Shown: piece by piece, positions 1 to 5,667 of the stretch | How positions within the stretch are numbered: position 1 is the first letter of the stretch | How the letters are laid out: the number at the start of each line of letters is the position of its first letter | Assembly: GCA_021845945.1 (NCBI GenBank) | Contig: JAJZRD010000126.1 | Span: 1 to 10,699, forward strand | Direction of reading: 5' to 3' | DNA: 10,699 nt | Origin: Chloroflexota bacterium | GTDB taxonomy: Bacteria > Chloroflexota > UBA6077 | Notes under the pieces: generated by a model | What the model was told of the DNA's origin: nothing | Database searches by the model: none | Seen by the model: only the letters and a program-made list of their open reading frames with translations | Program-made: the position numbers and the translations under genes

Positions 1-718
1 TGACGGGAACCAGATTCGGAACGGCGGGCTCCGCGACGGTGACGCTGCCGAAAGCCTTCGCCTCGGCCAAACGCATGTCCTGCTCGCTCTTCAGCAGCTG
101 GGAGTAGGTGAGCTGGTACTGCGAGAGCGCGCCCTGCAGCCGCCCAACCTCCGTCTGGAGAGCCTCCGGAGTCCGCCCTCCCGGATCGTTCCGCAGCCGA
201 TCCACCTGGTCGGAGGTGGAGCGGATGTCCCTCTGGACCGCCTGGAGCTGCTCCTGCAGGGCGTCCCGGGACTGGGCGGCCTGGCCCATCTGGGTTCGGC
301 GGACCTCCTCTATGAAGGCCTGGGCGACGGCGTTGGCGACGTCGGCGGCCTGTTGGGGATCGATGCTCTCGGCCTTCAGCTCCAGCAGCATGGTGTCGCG
401 GATCGCCCGAATGGTCAGCATCCTGTCCAGCTGCTCCGGGGTGTAGGGGAGACGCAGGTCGGCGAGGGCGTTCTGCAGCACCGGCCGCTTGTGGATAAGC
501 TCGCTGTAGGTCTTGACCAGCTGCTGGCTGGTGAGGACGTCGTTGTAGGCGACGCTGCCGGGCGTCTGGGCCTGATTGACCAACAGGGTGGTTGATGCCT
601 CGTACACCTTGGGCATGCTGAGGTTGACCACATAGCTGGCTCCGGCGGCTAGCACCGTTCCCAGCAGGATCAACCACGACCAGCGCCGCACGACGGAGAC
701 GTAGCGTCTCAGCTCCAC
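1..718 (-). CDS. Wzz/YveK-type polysaccharide chain-length determinant (N-terminal part, runs off window)
   Basis: The reverse strand reads 239 codons from GTG at 718 to the window edge; the C-terminus lies outside. An in-frame TGA directly upstream (722-724) rules out a longer start, and a G-rich ribosome-site-like tract precedes the GTG. The protein begins with a short basic cytoplasmic tail (ELRRYVSVVRRW), then a membrane helix at about residues 13-33. A Wzz-like extracytoplasmic domain follows (PKVYEASTTLLVN, then DVLTSQQLVKTYSELI). Residues of about 140-215 form a Gln/Glu/Arg-rich coiled coil. The visible part ends in EPAVPNLVPV, which resembles the Pro-rich segment before the second membrane helix of this family. 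Such proteins sit in the inner membrane and set the length of exported polysaccharide, often with a tyrosine kinase that is fused or adjacent. Whether a kinase domain follows cannot be seen. Family assignment is firm; the polymer is unknown. Confidence 0.88.
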   Translation of the reverse strand, partial: MELRRYVSVVRRWSWLILLGTVLAAGASYVVNLSMPKVYEASTTLLVNQAQTPGSVAYNDVLTSQQLVKTYSELIHKRPVLQNALADLRLPYTPEQLDRMLTIRAIRDTMLLELKAESIDPQQAADVANAVAQAFIEEVRRTQMGQAAQSRDALQEQLQAVQRDIRSTSDQVDRLRNDPGGRTPEALQTEVGRLQGALSQYQLTYSQLLKSEQDMRLAEAKAFGSVTVAEPAVPNLVPV

Positions 719-937
719 AGGTCAAACCCCCACGCCTACACGCCCGCGGACGCGCCCCGCGAGCGGTTTGCGCCTGCCCTCGAGGATGCCACCGGCGCCG
801 AGCGCGCCGATGCGACGGGAACCGGATCGCCTTTGCCTGGAAAGGGGTACGCGGATCTGCACGGGTAAGCGATGAAGCCTGCCTGCGGTCGGGAGCGGGG
901 CTAAAGGAAGGCCCCCCGTCATCAACAACGTGGTTAG
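719..937 (-). other. Long untranslated leader of the wzz-like gene, possibly structured
   Basis: No coding gene is supported here on either strand. If the promoter at 945-973 is used, the wzz-like transcript has a leader of about 220 nt. It contains a strong hairpin (790-812, 9-bp stem) and two similar short boxes on the minus strand, AGGCAAAGG near 830-838 and AGGCGCAAACC near 764-775. A long, GC-rich, structured leader before an exopolysaccharide gene could be a cis-regulatory RNA. I could not match it to a riboswitch class; the c-di-GMP-I motif was considered, but the box spacing does not fit. Confidence 0.3.
790..812 (-). other. Hairpin in the wzz leader (9-bp stem, 5-nt loop)
   Basis: On the minus strand CATCGGCGC pairs with GCGCCGGTG, with one G-T wobble, around the loop GCTCG. 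No T-tract follows, so it is not a simple intrinsic terminator. It may be part of a folded leader RNA. Confidence 0.45.
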
Positions 938-944
938 CGTGAAC

Positions 945-973
945 AAGCTATCACCTCCATTGCGGCCTGTCAA
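945..973 (-). promoter_or_regulatory. Candidate sigma-70 type promoter for the wzz-like gene
   Basis: Reading the minus strand, a perfect -35 box TTGACA (968-973) is followed after 17 bp by TAGCTT (945-950), a moderate -10 box with three consensus matches. Transcription would start near 938 and run toward 718. It sits back to back with a plus-strand candidate promoter at 1049-1077, so the intergenic region acts as a divergent control region. Confidence 0.45.
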
Positions 974-1048
974 GCACGAGATGGGCAGAGGTCCTCCTGT
1001 TCACACAAACGAATGCGCCAATCACCACAATGATCGGCAGCAACCGGG

Positions 1049-1077
1049 TTGAAGATTAGGGCCTTTCGCGGGAGAAT
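1049..1077 (+). promoter_or_regulatory. Candidate promoter for the PAP2 phosphatase gene
   Basis: TTGAAG (1049-1054) and GAGAAT (1072-1077) are separated by 17 bp, each matching four of six consensus positions. Transcription would start near 1084, just before the three GGTAAACGGT repeats and about 57 nt before the ATG at 1141. Confidence 0.4.
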
Positions 1078-1087
1078 ACGGGGGCCG

Positions 1088-1130
1088 GGTAAACGGTCCG
1101 GTTGCCGCCGGTAAACGGTGGGTAAACGGT
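1088..1130 (+). repeat. Three direct copies of GGTAAACGGT
   Basis: Exact copies lie at 1088-1097, 1110-1119 and 1121-1130, with start-to-start spacings of 22 and 11 bp, about two turns and one turn of the helix. They lie between the candidate promoter and the phosphatase start. The phasing suggests a protein binding site array, but a small tandem duplication is also possible. Confidence 0.6.
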
Positions 1131-1140
1131 GGGGGTGGGT

Positions 1141-1965
1141 ATGGTCGTGCTGCCCTGGATCATCTTCGTCGCCGTTGCGCTGCTGGCCCAGGCGAGGCTG
1201 CTGGCCCCACTGGACGAGGCCGCCCTGGGGTGGGTGGTGGCGCACCGGTGGGAGGGGGCGGCGGACGCGATGAACTGGCTGTTCAGGCTGGGCTTCGCGC
1301 AGGTGGGCGCCGCGGTGGCGGTGGTGTGGTCGGCCTACCTCCTCCTCCAAGACGTAGGGCGGGGCGCCCCGCCCTACACGTCCCGATTCCCCCTCCACCT
1401 CCTGCTCCCCGCCCTCGCCCCCCTCGTCCTGCTGCTTGCCATCGGCGTGCAGGCAGGCCTCCGCCTGGTGGTGGACCAGCCCGCCCCGGACAGGACCTAC
1501 GAGCTCCACCGCACCTTCGCCTCGGAGCCGGTGGGGCTGGCGCTCGATCGGACGGACGCGCTGGTCCGGCAGGGATTCGTCGCCGCCACGGCGCCCGCCG
1601 CCCCCGAGGCCGGCGCCGGGGGTCGGGGCAGCTTCCCCAGCGGCCACGCGACGCGGGTGCTCTTCCTGGCGCTGCTGGCAGCGACGTGGCCCCGGGGGGA
1701 CCGGGGCACGGGGAGACGGCTTCCCCTCTCACTCTGGGAGAGGGTCAGGGTGAGGGCTCCAGCACCCAGCACCCAGCACTCAGAACCCAGAACCCAGAAC
1801 CCAGAACTGGTCCGCCTCGCCCTGGCCCTCCTGCTCTCCGCCGCGGTGGGCTACAGCGCCCTCTACTTCGGCTATCACTGGCCGAGCGACCTGCTGGGGG
1901 GATACCTGCTGGCGGCGGCCCTCTACCCCCTCGCCGCGCGGCTGCGGGACCAACGCGCATCGTAG
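1141..1965 (+). CDS. PAP2-family membrane phosphatase with in-frame repeat insertions
   Basis: Predicted integral membrane protein of 274 residues. I chose ATG at 1141, preceded by GGGGGTGGG; an in-frame GTG at 1129 would add four residues but overlaps a repeat and lacks a ribosome site. The PAP2 signature is clear: SFPSGHATR (catalytic His169) and SALYFGYHWPSD (His246 nucleophile, Asp250), flanked by hydrophobic helices. Members dephosphorylate lipid pyrophosphates such as undecaprenyl diphosphate, or other phosphoesters, at the membrane. Two expected phosphate-binding arginines are replaced: the first motif ends in QP (113-114) instead of RP, and the third has Ala240 where Arg is usual. About 40 residues between motifs two and three are translated from repeat DNA (REP-like palindrome plus 7-bp tandem repeat), and a second palindrome encodes GRGAPPYT earlier. 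Divergent from the wzz-like gene, so a role in polyprenyl-phosphate recycling for polysaccharide is plausible. Activity is uncertain. Confidence 0.82.
   Translation: MVVLPWIIFVAVALLAQARLLAPLDEAALGWVVAHRWEGAADAMNWLFRLGFAQVGAAVAVVWSAYLLLQDVGRGAPPYTSRFPLHLLLPALAPLVLLLAIGVQAGLRLVVDQPAPDRTYELHRTFASEPVGLALDRTDALVRQGFVAATAPAAPEAGAGGRGSFPSGHATRVLFLALLAATWPRGDRGTGRRLPLSLWERVRVRAPAPSTQHSEPRTQNPELVRLALALLLSAAVGYSALYFGYHWPSDLLGGYLLAAALYPLAARLRDQRAS
1354..1377. repeat. 24-bp perfect palindrome inside the PAP2 gene
   Basis: GTAGGGCGGGGC is followed directly by its reverse complement. Outside the core, flanking bases differ by a 2-nt offset between the two sides (GACGTAGGG against GACGTGTAGGG). It is read in frame as part of DVGRGAPPYTSR, between the predicted first and second membrane regions. 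Palindromes of the TGTAGGG...CCCTACA type are dispersed repeats in several bacterial groups, which I recall but could not check. Confidence 0.75.
1721..1759. repeat. REP-like palindromic element inside the PAP2 gene
   Basis: CCCTCTC (1724-1730) and GAGAGGG (1738-1744) form a stem around a 7-nt loop, followed by TCAGGGTGAGGG. In frame it encodes LPLSLWERVRVRA, a peptide signature I recognise as the translation of a very widespread REP-like palindrome that often appears inside bacterial ORFs. It lies between the PSGH and HxxxD motifs, where the protein has an extra loop. Confidence 0.65.
1760..1808 (+). repeat. Seven tandem 7-bp repeats, CAG(C/A)AC(C/T)
   Basis: The units in order are CAGCACC twice, CAGCACT once, CAGAACC three times and CAGAACT once, without gaps. 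They follow the REP-like element directly and are translated as part of APSTQHSEPRTQNPEL. Since 49 bp is not a multiple of three, the reading frame is kept only because the whole insertion is. Confidence 0.9.
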
Positions 1966-2050
1966 CAACGACTTCAGTCTAGAGCTTTCTCGGACTGCTA
2001 TAATGGGGGCGAGCCACCCGGGGATACGAACGACTAAAGTCGTTACTACG
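1961..2050. repeat. Inverted-repeat element with 19-bp arms, carrying a promoter
   Basis: The left arm (1961-1979) and the reverse complement of the right arm (2032-2050) match at 17 of 19 positions, starting CGTAG(C/T)AACGACTT. The 52-bp centre holds an extended -10 box. Each arm has its own small palindrome (GACT-TC-AGTC and AACGACT-AA-AGTCGTT). The left arm includes the TAG stop of the PAP2 gene. It resembles a MITE or REP-type element; no transposase is present. Confidence 0.7.
1996..2004 (+). promoter_or_regulatory. Extended -10 promoter TGCTATAAT
   Basis: A perfect TATAAT at 1999-2004 with the upstream TG (1996-1997) makes a strong extended -10 element. No good -35 box is seen at 17 bp. 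Transcription would start near 2011, upstream of the glycosyltransferase stub and, through it, of the DUF2723-DUF4012 operon. It lies inside the inverted-repeat element. Confidence 0.55.
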
Positions 2051-2090
2051 TCTTTCCCATCCCCGCCGATTCTTCCCTGTGGAGTAGGGC

Positions 2091-2255
2091 GTGGAGCGCA
2101 GCTTCAGCGTAGTCATCCCCGCCCGCAACGCGGCCTCGGAGCTGCGGGAGTGCCTGGCGGCCATCGCCGGCCTCCCGGGTCCGGCGCGCCCCCGCGAGGT
2201 GATCGTGGTTGCAGCCTCTTGTGGAAGGACGGATCATGGCCGCTCGGCCGGCTGA
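2091..2255 (+). pseudogene. 5' stub of a family 2 glycosyltransferase
   Basis: A 54-codon reading frame from GTG at 2091 to TGA at 2253-2255 opens with FSVVIPARNAASELRECL and continues to EVIVV. This is the classic start of a GT-A fold, family 2 glycosyltransferase: the first beta strand, first helix and second strand. The protein then stops resembling the family just where the nucleotide-binding Asp segment (DDGSTD-like) should come, giving AASCGRTDHGRSAG and a stop. The remaining 200 or more residues are absent from the window. The end of the frame overlaps the DUF2723 start by 20 nt, so ribosomes leaving the stub could restart there. Most likely a deletion remnant of a sugar transferase that belonged to this locus. 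A functional leader peptide is the alternative. Confidence 0.7.
2223..2229 (+). promoter_or_regulatory. Ribosome binding site that sets the DUF2723 start
   Basis: GGAAGGA lies 6 nt before ATG at 2236. It supports this start over the in-frame TTG at 2209. It lies within the glycosyltransferase stub. Confidence 0.7.
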
Positions 2256-3732
2256 AGCCTCGACCTCCCGACCTCGATACCCGTCCCGTCTGGGGCCGGT
2301 CGCGCTCCACCGCCTCGTCGCGGTGGGGCTGCCCCTGCTGCTCTCGCTGGGCGCCTTCGCCCTCTACCTGCGCACGGCCGCGCGGACCATCAGCTGGGGC
2401 AACGGCGGCGAGGATGGGCCGGAGCTGAGCGCCGCCGCCGCCGTCCTCGGGGTCGCCCACCCGCCCGGCTACCCCCTTTACATGCTGCTCGGCCACCTCT
2501 TCGCGCAGCTCCCGGTCGGTGAGGTCGCCTTTCGGGTCGGCCTCCTGTCGGCCGTGGCCGCCGCCGTGGGCGTGGCCCTCGCCGCCGGCCTCTCCGCCCT
2601 GCTCGCGGCGCCCGGCACCCAGAACCCGTCTCCGATCCCTTCCGCCGTCGCCGCCTTGGCCGCAGGCGGCGTCCTGGCCACCTCGCCCCTCTACTGGTCG
2701 CAGGCGACCATCCCGGAGGTGTACACCCTTCACGCCGCCCTGGTCCTGGCCGCCCTGCTGCTGCTCGCTTCGTGGCGGCCGTATCGGGACCGGCTCGTCG
2801 TGGCGGTGGCGCTGCTGTTCGGGATCGGGCTCGGCAACCACCCGACCCTCGCCCTCCTGGCCCTCCCGGCCGCCGCCTTCGTCGTCGCTCGGGAGCCGGC
2901 CACCCTGCGCCGCAGCACCGCGCTCCTCGCCCCCGTCGCCTTCGCGGCGGGTCTCTCCATCTACCTCTATCTGCCCCTTCGCGCCGCCGCCGATCCCCCC
3001 CTCAACTGGGGCGACCCCTCCGACCTCCCTCGCTTCCTCGCCCACGTGACGGCGAGCGGCTACCGGCCATACTGGGGCGGCAGACCCTGGAGCGAGGTCG
3101 CGGCGCGCATCCCGGCGATGGCGCAGCTCCTGGTGGCACAGCTCACCTGGCCCGGCCTCGTCCTGGCGCTGCTCGGACTCGGCGAGCTGGCCCGCCGGAG
3201 CCCGGCACTCTTCCGGATGCTGCTGGCCTACCTCCTGCTCACCCTCGGCTTCACGCTGTTCTACAACGCCGAGAACGGCCAGGTCTACCTCCTCCCGGCC
3301 GTGCTGGTCCTGGCGGTCTCGCTGGGGGTGGGCGCCGCCCACGTCGCCTCCCTGGGCGTGGGCACCCCCCATCCCGCCTCCCCGGGCGTGGGCACTCCCC
3401 ATCCCGCCGCCAGCTGGCCCGGCACGCTCATCGCCCTCGTCGCCGCAATTGCCATCCCGGCTGTGCAATTCTGGACGTGTTTCGCGCCGCTGGACCTCAG
3501 CTCGGACCACGCCGCCGCATCCTACGCCCGAGACACCCTCTCCGGCGCGGCTCCCAACGCCCTGCTGATCACCGACCGAGACGAACAGACCTTCGTCCTG
3601 TGGTACGCGCAGGTGGTGGAGGGCAGGCGCCCGGACGTGGTGGTGGTCGATCGGCGGCTGCTGGCCACCGACTGGTTCCGCTCTCAGCTGCAGCAGAGAC
3701 ACCCCGGGGTGCTGGAGAGGGTGTCGCCATGA
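2236..3732 (+). CDS. DUF2723 multi-pass membrane protein, predicted GT-C-type glycosyltransferase
   Basis: A 498-residue protein with many hydrophobic helices from about residue 28 to 400. The DUF2723 signature is near the N-terminus: a helix ending AFALYLRT, then the loop ISWGNGGEDGPEL (about 52-64) with acidic residues where GT-C enzymes place their catalytic or metal-binding acid, then GVAHPPGYPLY (72-82). After the last helices, an extracytoplasmic tail contains LLITDRDEQTFVLWY and RRPDVVVVDRRLL, typical of the family. DUF2723 is related to eukaryotic TMEM260, described as a protein O-mannosyltransferase, so a lipid-linked sugar donor and a protein or glycan acceptor outside the membrane are expected; bacterial members are mostly uncharacterised. 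It overlaps the DUF4012 start by ATGA, implying coupled translation. A 30-bp triplicate lies in a loop (codons about 363-392). Confidence 0.85.
   Translation: MAARPAEASTSRPRYPSRLGPVALHRLVAVGLPLLLSLGAFALYLRTAARTISWGNGGEDGPELSAAAAVLGVAHPPGYPLYMLLGHLFAQLPVGEVAFRVGLLSAVAAAVGVALAAGLSALLAAPGTQNPSPIPSAVAALAAGGVLATSPLYWSQATIPEVYTLHAALVLAALLLLASWRPYRDRLVVAVALLFGIGLGNHPTLALLALPAAAFVVAREPATLRRSTALLAPVAFAAGLSIYLYLPLRAAADPPLNWGDPSDLPRFLAHVTASGYRPYWGGRPWSEVAARIPAMAQLLVAQLTWPGLVLALLGLGELARRSPALFRMLLAYLLLTLGFTLFYNAENGQVYLLPAVLVLAVSLGVGAAHVASLGVGTPHPASPGVGTPHPAASWPGTLIALVAAIAIPAVQFWTCFAPLDLSSDHAAASYARDTLSGAAPNALLITDRDEQTFVLWYAQVVEGRRPDVVVVDRRLLATDWFRSQLQQRHPGVLERVSP
2613..2626 (+). repeat. Two units resembling the CAGAACC heptamer, inside the DUF2723 gene
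   Basis: CGGCACC followed by CAGAACC matches the last bases and spacing of the 7-bp repeat in the PAP2 gene. It encodes GTQNP between two hydrophobic helices, close in sequence to RTQNPEL in the PAP2 insert. It could be a remnant of the same repeat or chance. Confidence 0.35.
3322..3411 (+). repeat. Three tandem 30-bp repeats in the DUF2723 gene
   Basis: Copies start at 3322, 3352 and 3382, each beginning (C/T)GGG(G/C)GTGGGC. They are in frame and encode LGVGAAHVAS, LGVGTPHPAS and PGVGTPHPAA. The second and third copies are the most alike. The repeat sits in a loop just before the last predicted membrane helix. Confidence 0.85.
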
Positions 3733-5663
3733 GGAAGCGGTTCGCCGGTCGCCGGGACCGGGCGCTGGCCATCGCCCTCCTGCTGCTCCTGCTCCTGGCC
3801 CTGCCGTCGTGGAAGGCCCTTCGCGTCCTCGACGCCTCGCAGCGGGTGCAGCGGGAGACGGCGGCCGCCCTCGCCATCGTGGCCGAGCTGCAGCGCGAGC
3901 CCTCCGGTGGCCCGGCCCGGTTGGTGGCGCTGGGGCGGGCGACGGAAAGGACCTCCGAGGCGCTGGCCGCGCTGCAGGCCGAGGTGGGGCCGCTGGCACC
4001 GCTGCTCAGGGTGGCTCGGCCTCTGCCGCCCGAGATTGGCTGGCCGGCCGACGTCCCCGACCTGCTGTCCGTCGCCGTGCCTCTGGCCCGAGCTGGCGCC
4101 ATCGCGGCTCAGCCCATTTCGGAGGCTGCCGAAGCGGCGGCCTCCGCACCGCCCCAGGAGCACCTCCGCCTCTACCTGCGCGCGGCGGCCACCCTGTCCG
4201 GGCAGCAGGGCCAGATCGAGGGATGCCTTGCGGCCGCAGAGGCCGGCCTCCAGCCCCTTCGGGGAAAGATACTGGGCGGACCCCTCCGGCAGTATCAGCC
4301 CTTCCTGGACGGGCTGGAGGGAACGCTCCCCCAGGCCAGGCGCGGCCTCGAGCTGCTGGGCGCGCTGGGCCCGGCGCTGGGCATGGAGGGCCCGCGCAGC
4401 TACCTGCTGCTCGGCCAGAACAACGCCGAGATCCGGGCGACCGGAGGCTTCATCGGCAGCGTCGGCCTGATAACCGTGGAGAACGGGGCGGTCGTTCGGC
4501 TGGAGTACGGCTCCAGCTACACCGTGGACGACAAGGCCAGGCCGCCGCTTCCCCCGGCTCCACTCGCCCGCTATCTGGGGCTCGGGGGTTGGTATCTGCG
4601 GGACGCCAACTGGTGGCCCGACTTCCCCGCCTCGGCCGCCCAGGTGGAGGAGGCGTGGCGGCGAGCAGGCCATGGTCCGGTCGACGGGGTCGTCGCCATC
4701 GACACCACCGCCGTCGAGGGGCTGCTGCGAGTCGTGGGCCCGGTGGAGGTGTCCGGCTTCGGGCCGGTTTCGGCCGACGGCTTCGAGAAGGCGGCCGCGG
4801 AACAGCTCTACTCTCGTGCCGCCCTGGCGTCGGCCACCGCCTTCCACGAGGCGAAGAACGCCTTTCTGGGCGCGGTCAGCCGGGCCGTCGTCGACAGGCT
4901 GCTCGACCTTTCCCCCGCTGACCTTCTCCCGCTGGGAAGCGAGATCGGGAGGCTGCTGCGGGAGAAGCACCTGCTGCTGGCGGCCAAAGACCAGCGCCTC
5001 CTCCAGGTAATCCACGCCAACGGGTGGGATGGGGCTTTCCCGGAGGTCTCCGGCGACTCCCTCTGCGTCGTAGACACCACGGTGTCCTACGGAGACACCT
5101 ACAGCTTCGTCGACGCCGAGACCAGCTTGAGGATCAACCTTGCTGAGGATGGTAGTCAACAGCACGAGATTGTGCTAAGCTACAGCAACCATTATCCCCG
5201 CGGTCTCCCATCCTGGATACCCCCGGCCATGGTCGGCGGGGCAACGTTCGATCCATCTGCCGGCAAGCTGGCGGAAACCCCCGGATTCTGGGGAGACTGG
5301 CTTAGAGTGTACGTCCCTCCCGATGCCCGGTCGGTGACGGCCGACGGGCTGGTCGATCCGGCCCCTCCGGAAACCGAGTTCGGCCGAACCGTCGTCGCTG
5401 GATACCTTCCGGTCGGACCCGGCGAGCATCGGACTGTGGTGCTGCGCTACGTCACGGGGGCGGAAAATGGGGAGAAAGAGGGAAGCTATCACCTCTTCGT
5501 CCAGAAGCAGGCGGGATCCCAGGGTCGCTCCATCTCGGTCCTGGTGCGATGGCCCACCGGCGAGTCGGCGGTCTATCGCGGCAGCGCAACGAGCGACCTG
5601 CGAATCGAACTACGGGGCGGCGACAGTCGCGATGGCAGCGGAGATTCGAGTGATGGAGGGTAA
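3729..5663 (+). CDS. DUF4012 membrane-anchored extracytoplasmic protein
   Basis: A 644-residue protein. ATG at 3729 overlaps the DUF2723 stop (ATGA), so translation is probably coupled; the frame stays open upstream, but that part lies across DUF2723 and is not used. The N-terminus is basic (MRKRFAGRRDR), then one Leu-rich membrane helix at about residues 12-28, with the rest predicted outside. Helical, Ala/Leu/Glu-rich sequence follows to about residue 220. The DUF4012 hallmark is at 229-244, GQNNAEIRATGGFIGS, followed by the family's conserved middle (NWWPDFPASAAQVEEAW, DGVVAIDTTAVEGLL). The C-terminal part looks beta-rich and ends in a Gly/Ser/Asp tail. The biochemical role is unknown; members are common in Actinobacteria and Chloroflexota near surface polysaccharide genes, as here. 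The next gene starts 4 nt after the stop. Confidence 0.88.
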   Translation: MRKRFAGRRDRALAIALLLLLLLALPSWKALRVLDASQRVQRETAAALAIVAELQREPSGGPARLVALGRATERTSEALAALQAEVGPLAPLLRVARPLPPEIGWPADVPDLLSVAVPLARAGAIAAQPISEAAEAAASAPPQEHLRLYLRAAATLSGQQGQIEGCLAAAEAGLQPLRGKILGGPLRQYQPFLDGLEGTLPQARRGLELLGALGPALGMEGPRSYLLLGQNNAEIRATGGFIGSVGLITVENGAVVRLEYGSSYTVDDKARPPLPPAPLARYLGLGGWYLRDANWWPDFPASAAQVEEAWRRAGHGPVDGVVAIDTTAVEGLLRVVGPVEVSGFGPVSADGFEKAAAEQLYSRAALASATAFHEAKNAFLGAVSRAVVDRLLDLSPADLLPLGSEIGRLLREKHLLLAAKDQRLLQVIHANGWDGAFPEVSGDSLCVVDTTVSYGDTYSFVDAETSLRINLAEDGSQQHEIVLSYSNHYPRGLPSWIPPAMVGGATFDPSAGKLAETPGFWGDWLRVYVPPDARSVTADGLVDPAPPETEFGRTVVAGYLPVGPGEHRTVVLRYVTGAENGEKEGSYHLFVQKQAGSQGRSISVLVRWPTGESAVYRGSATSDLRIELRGGDSRDGSGDSSDGG

Positions 5664-5667
5664 CCAG

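Noticed and set aside
764..838. Possible c-di-GMP-I riboswitch in the wzz leader (GGCAAA and GCGCAAA boxes).
   Set aside because: The two boxes are about 60 nt apart, far more than in the known class, and the GNRA loop and tetraloop receptor parts are not found.
2772..3728. The DUF4012 reading frame stays open for over 300 codons upstream of 3729, suggesting a much longer protein.
   Set aside because: The upstream part lies across DUF2723, which is clearly the coding frame, and its translation is Arg/Pro-rich GC-shadow sequence. The real protein starts with MRKR and a membrane helix at 3729.
2113..3999. A 628-codon open frame on the minus strand.
   Set aside because: It is antisense to DUF2723 and the start of DUF4012, with low-complexity Gly/Arg/Glu composition and no recognisable domain. 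High GC content makes such shadows common.
3684..5165. A 493-codon open frame on the minus strand.
   Set aside because: It is antisense to DUF4012, has Gly/Gln/Arg-rich composition and no domain or ribosome site that I can see.
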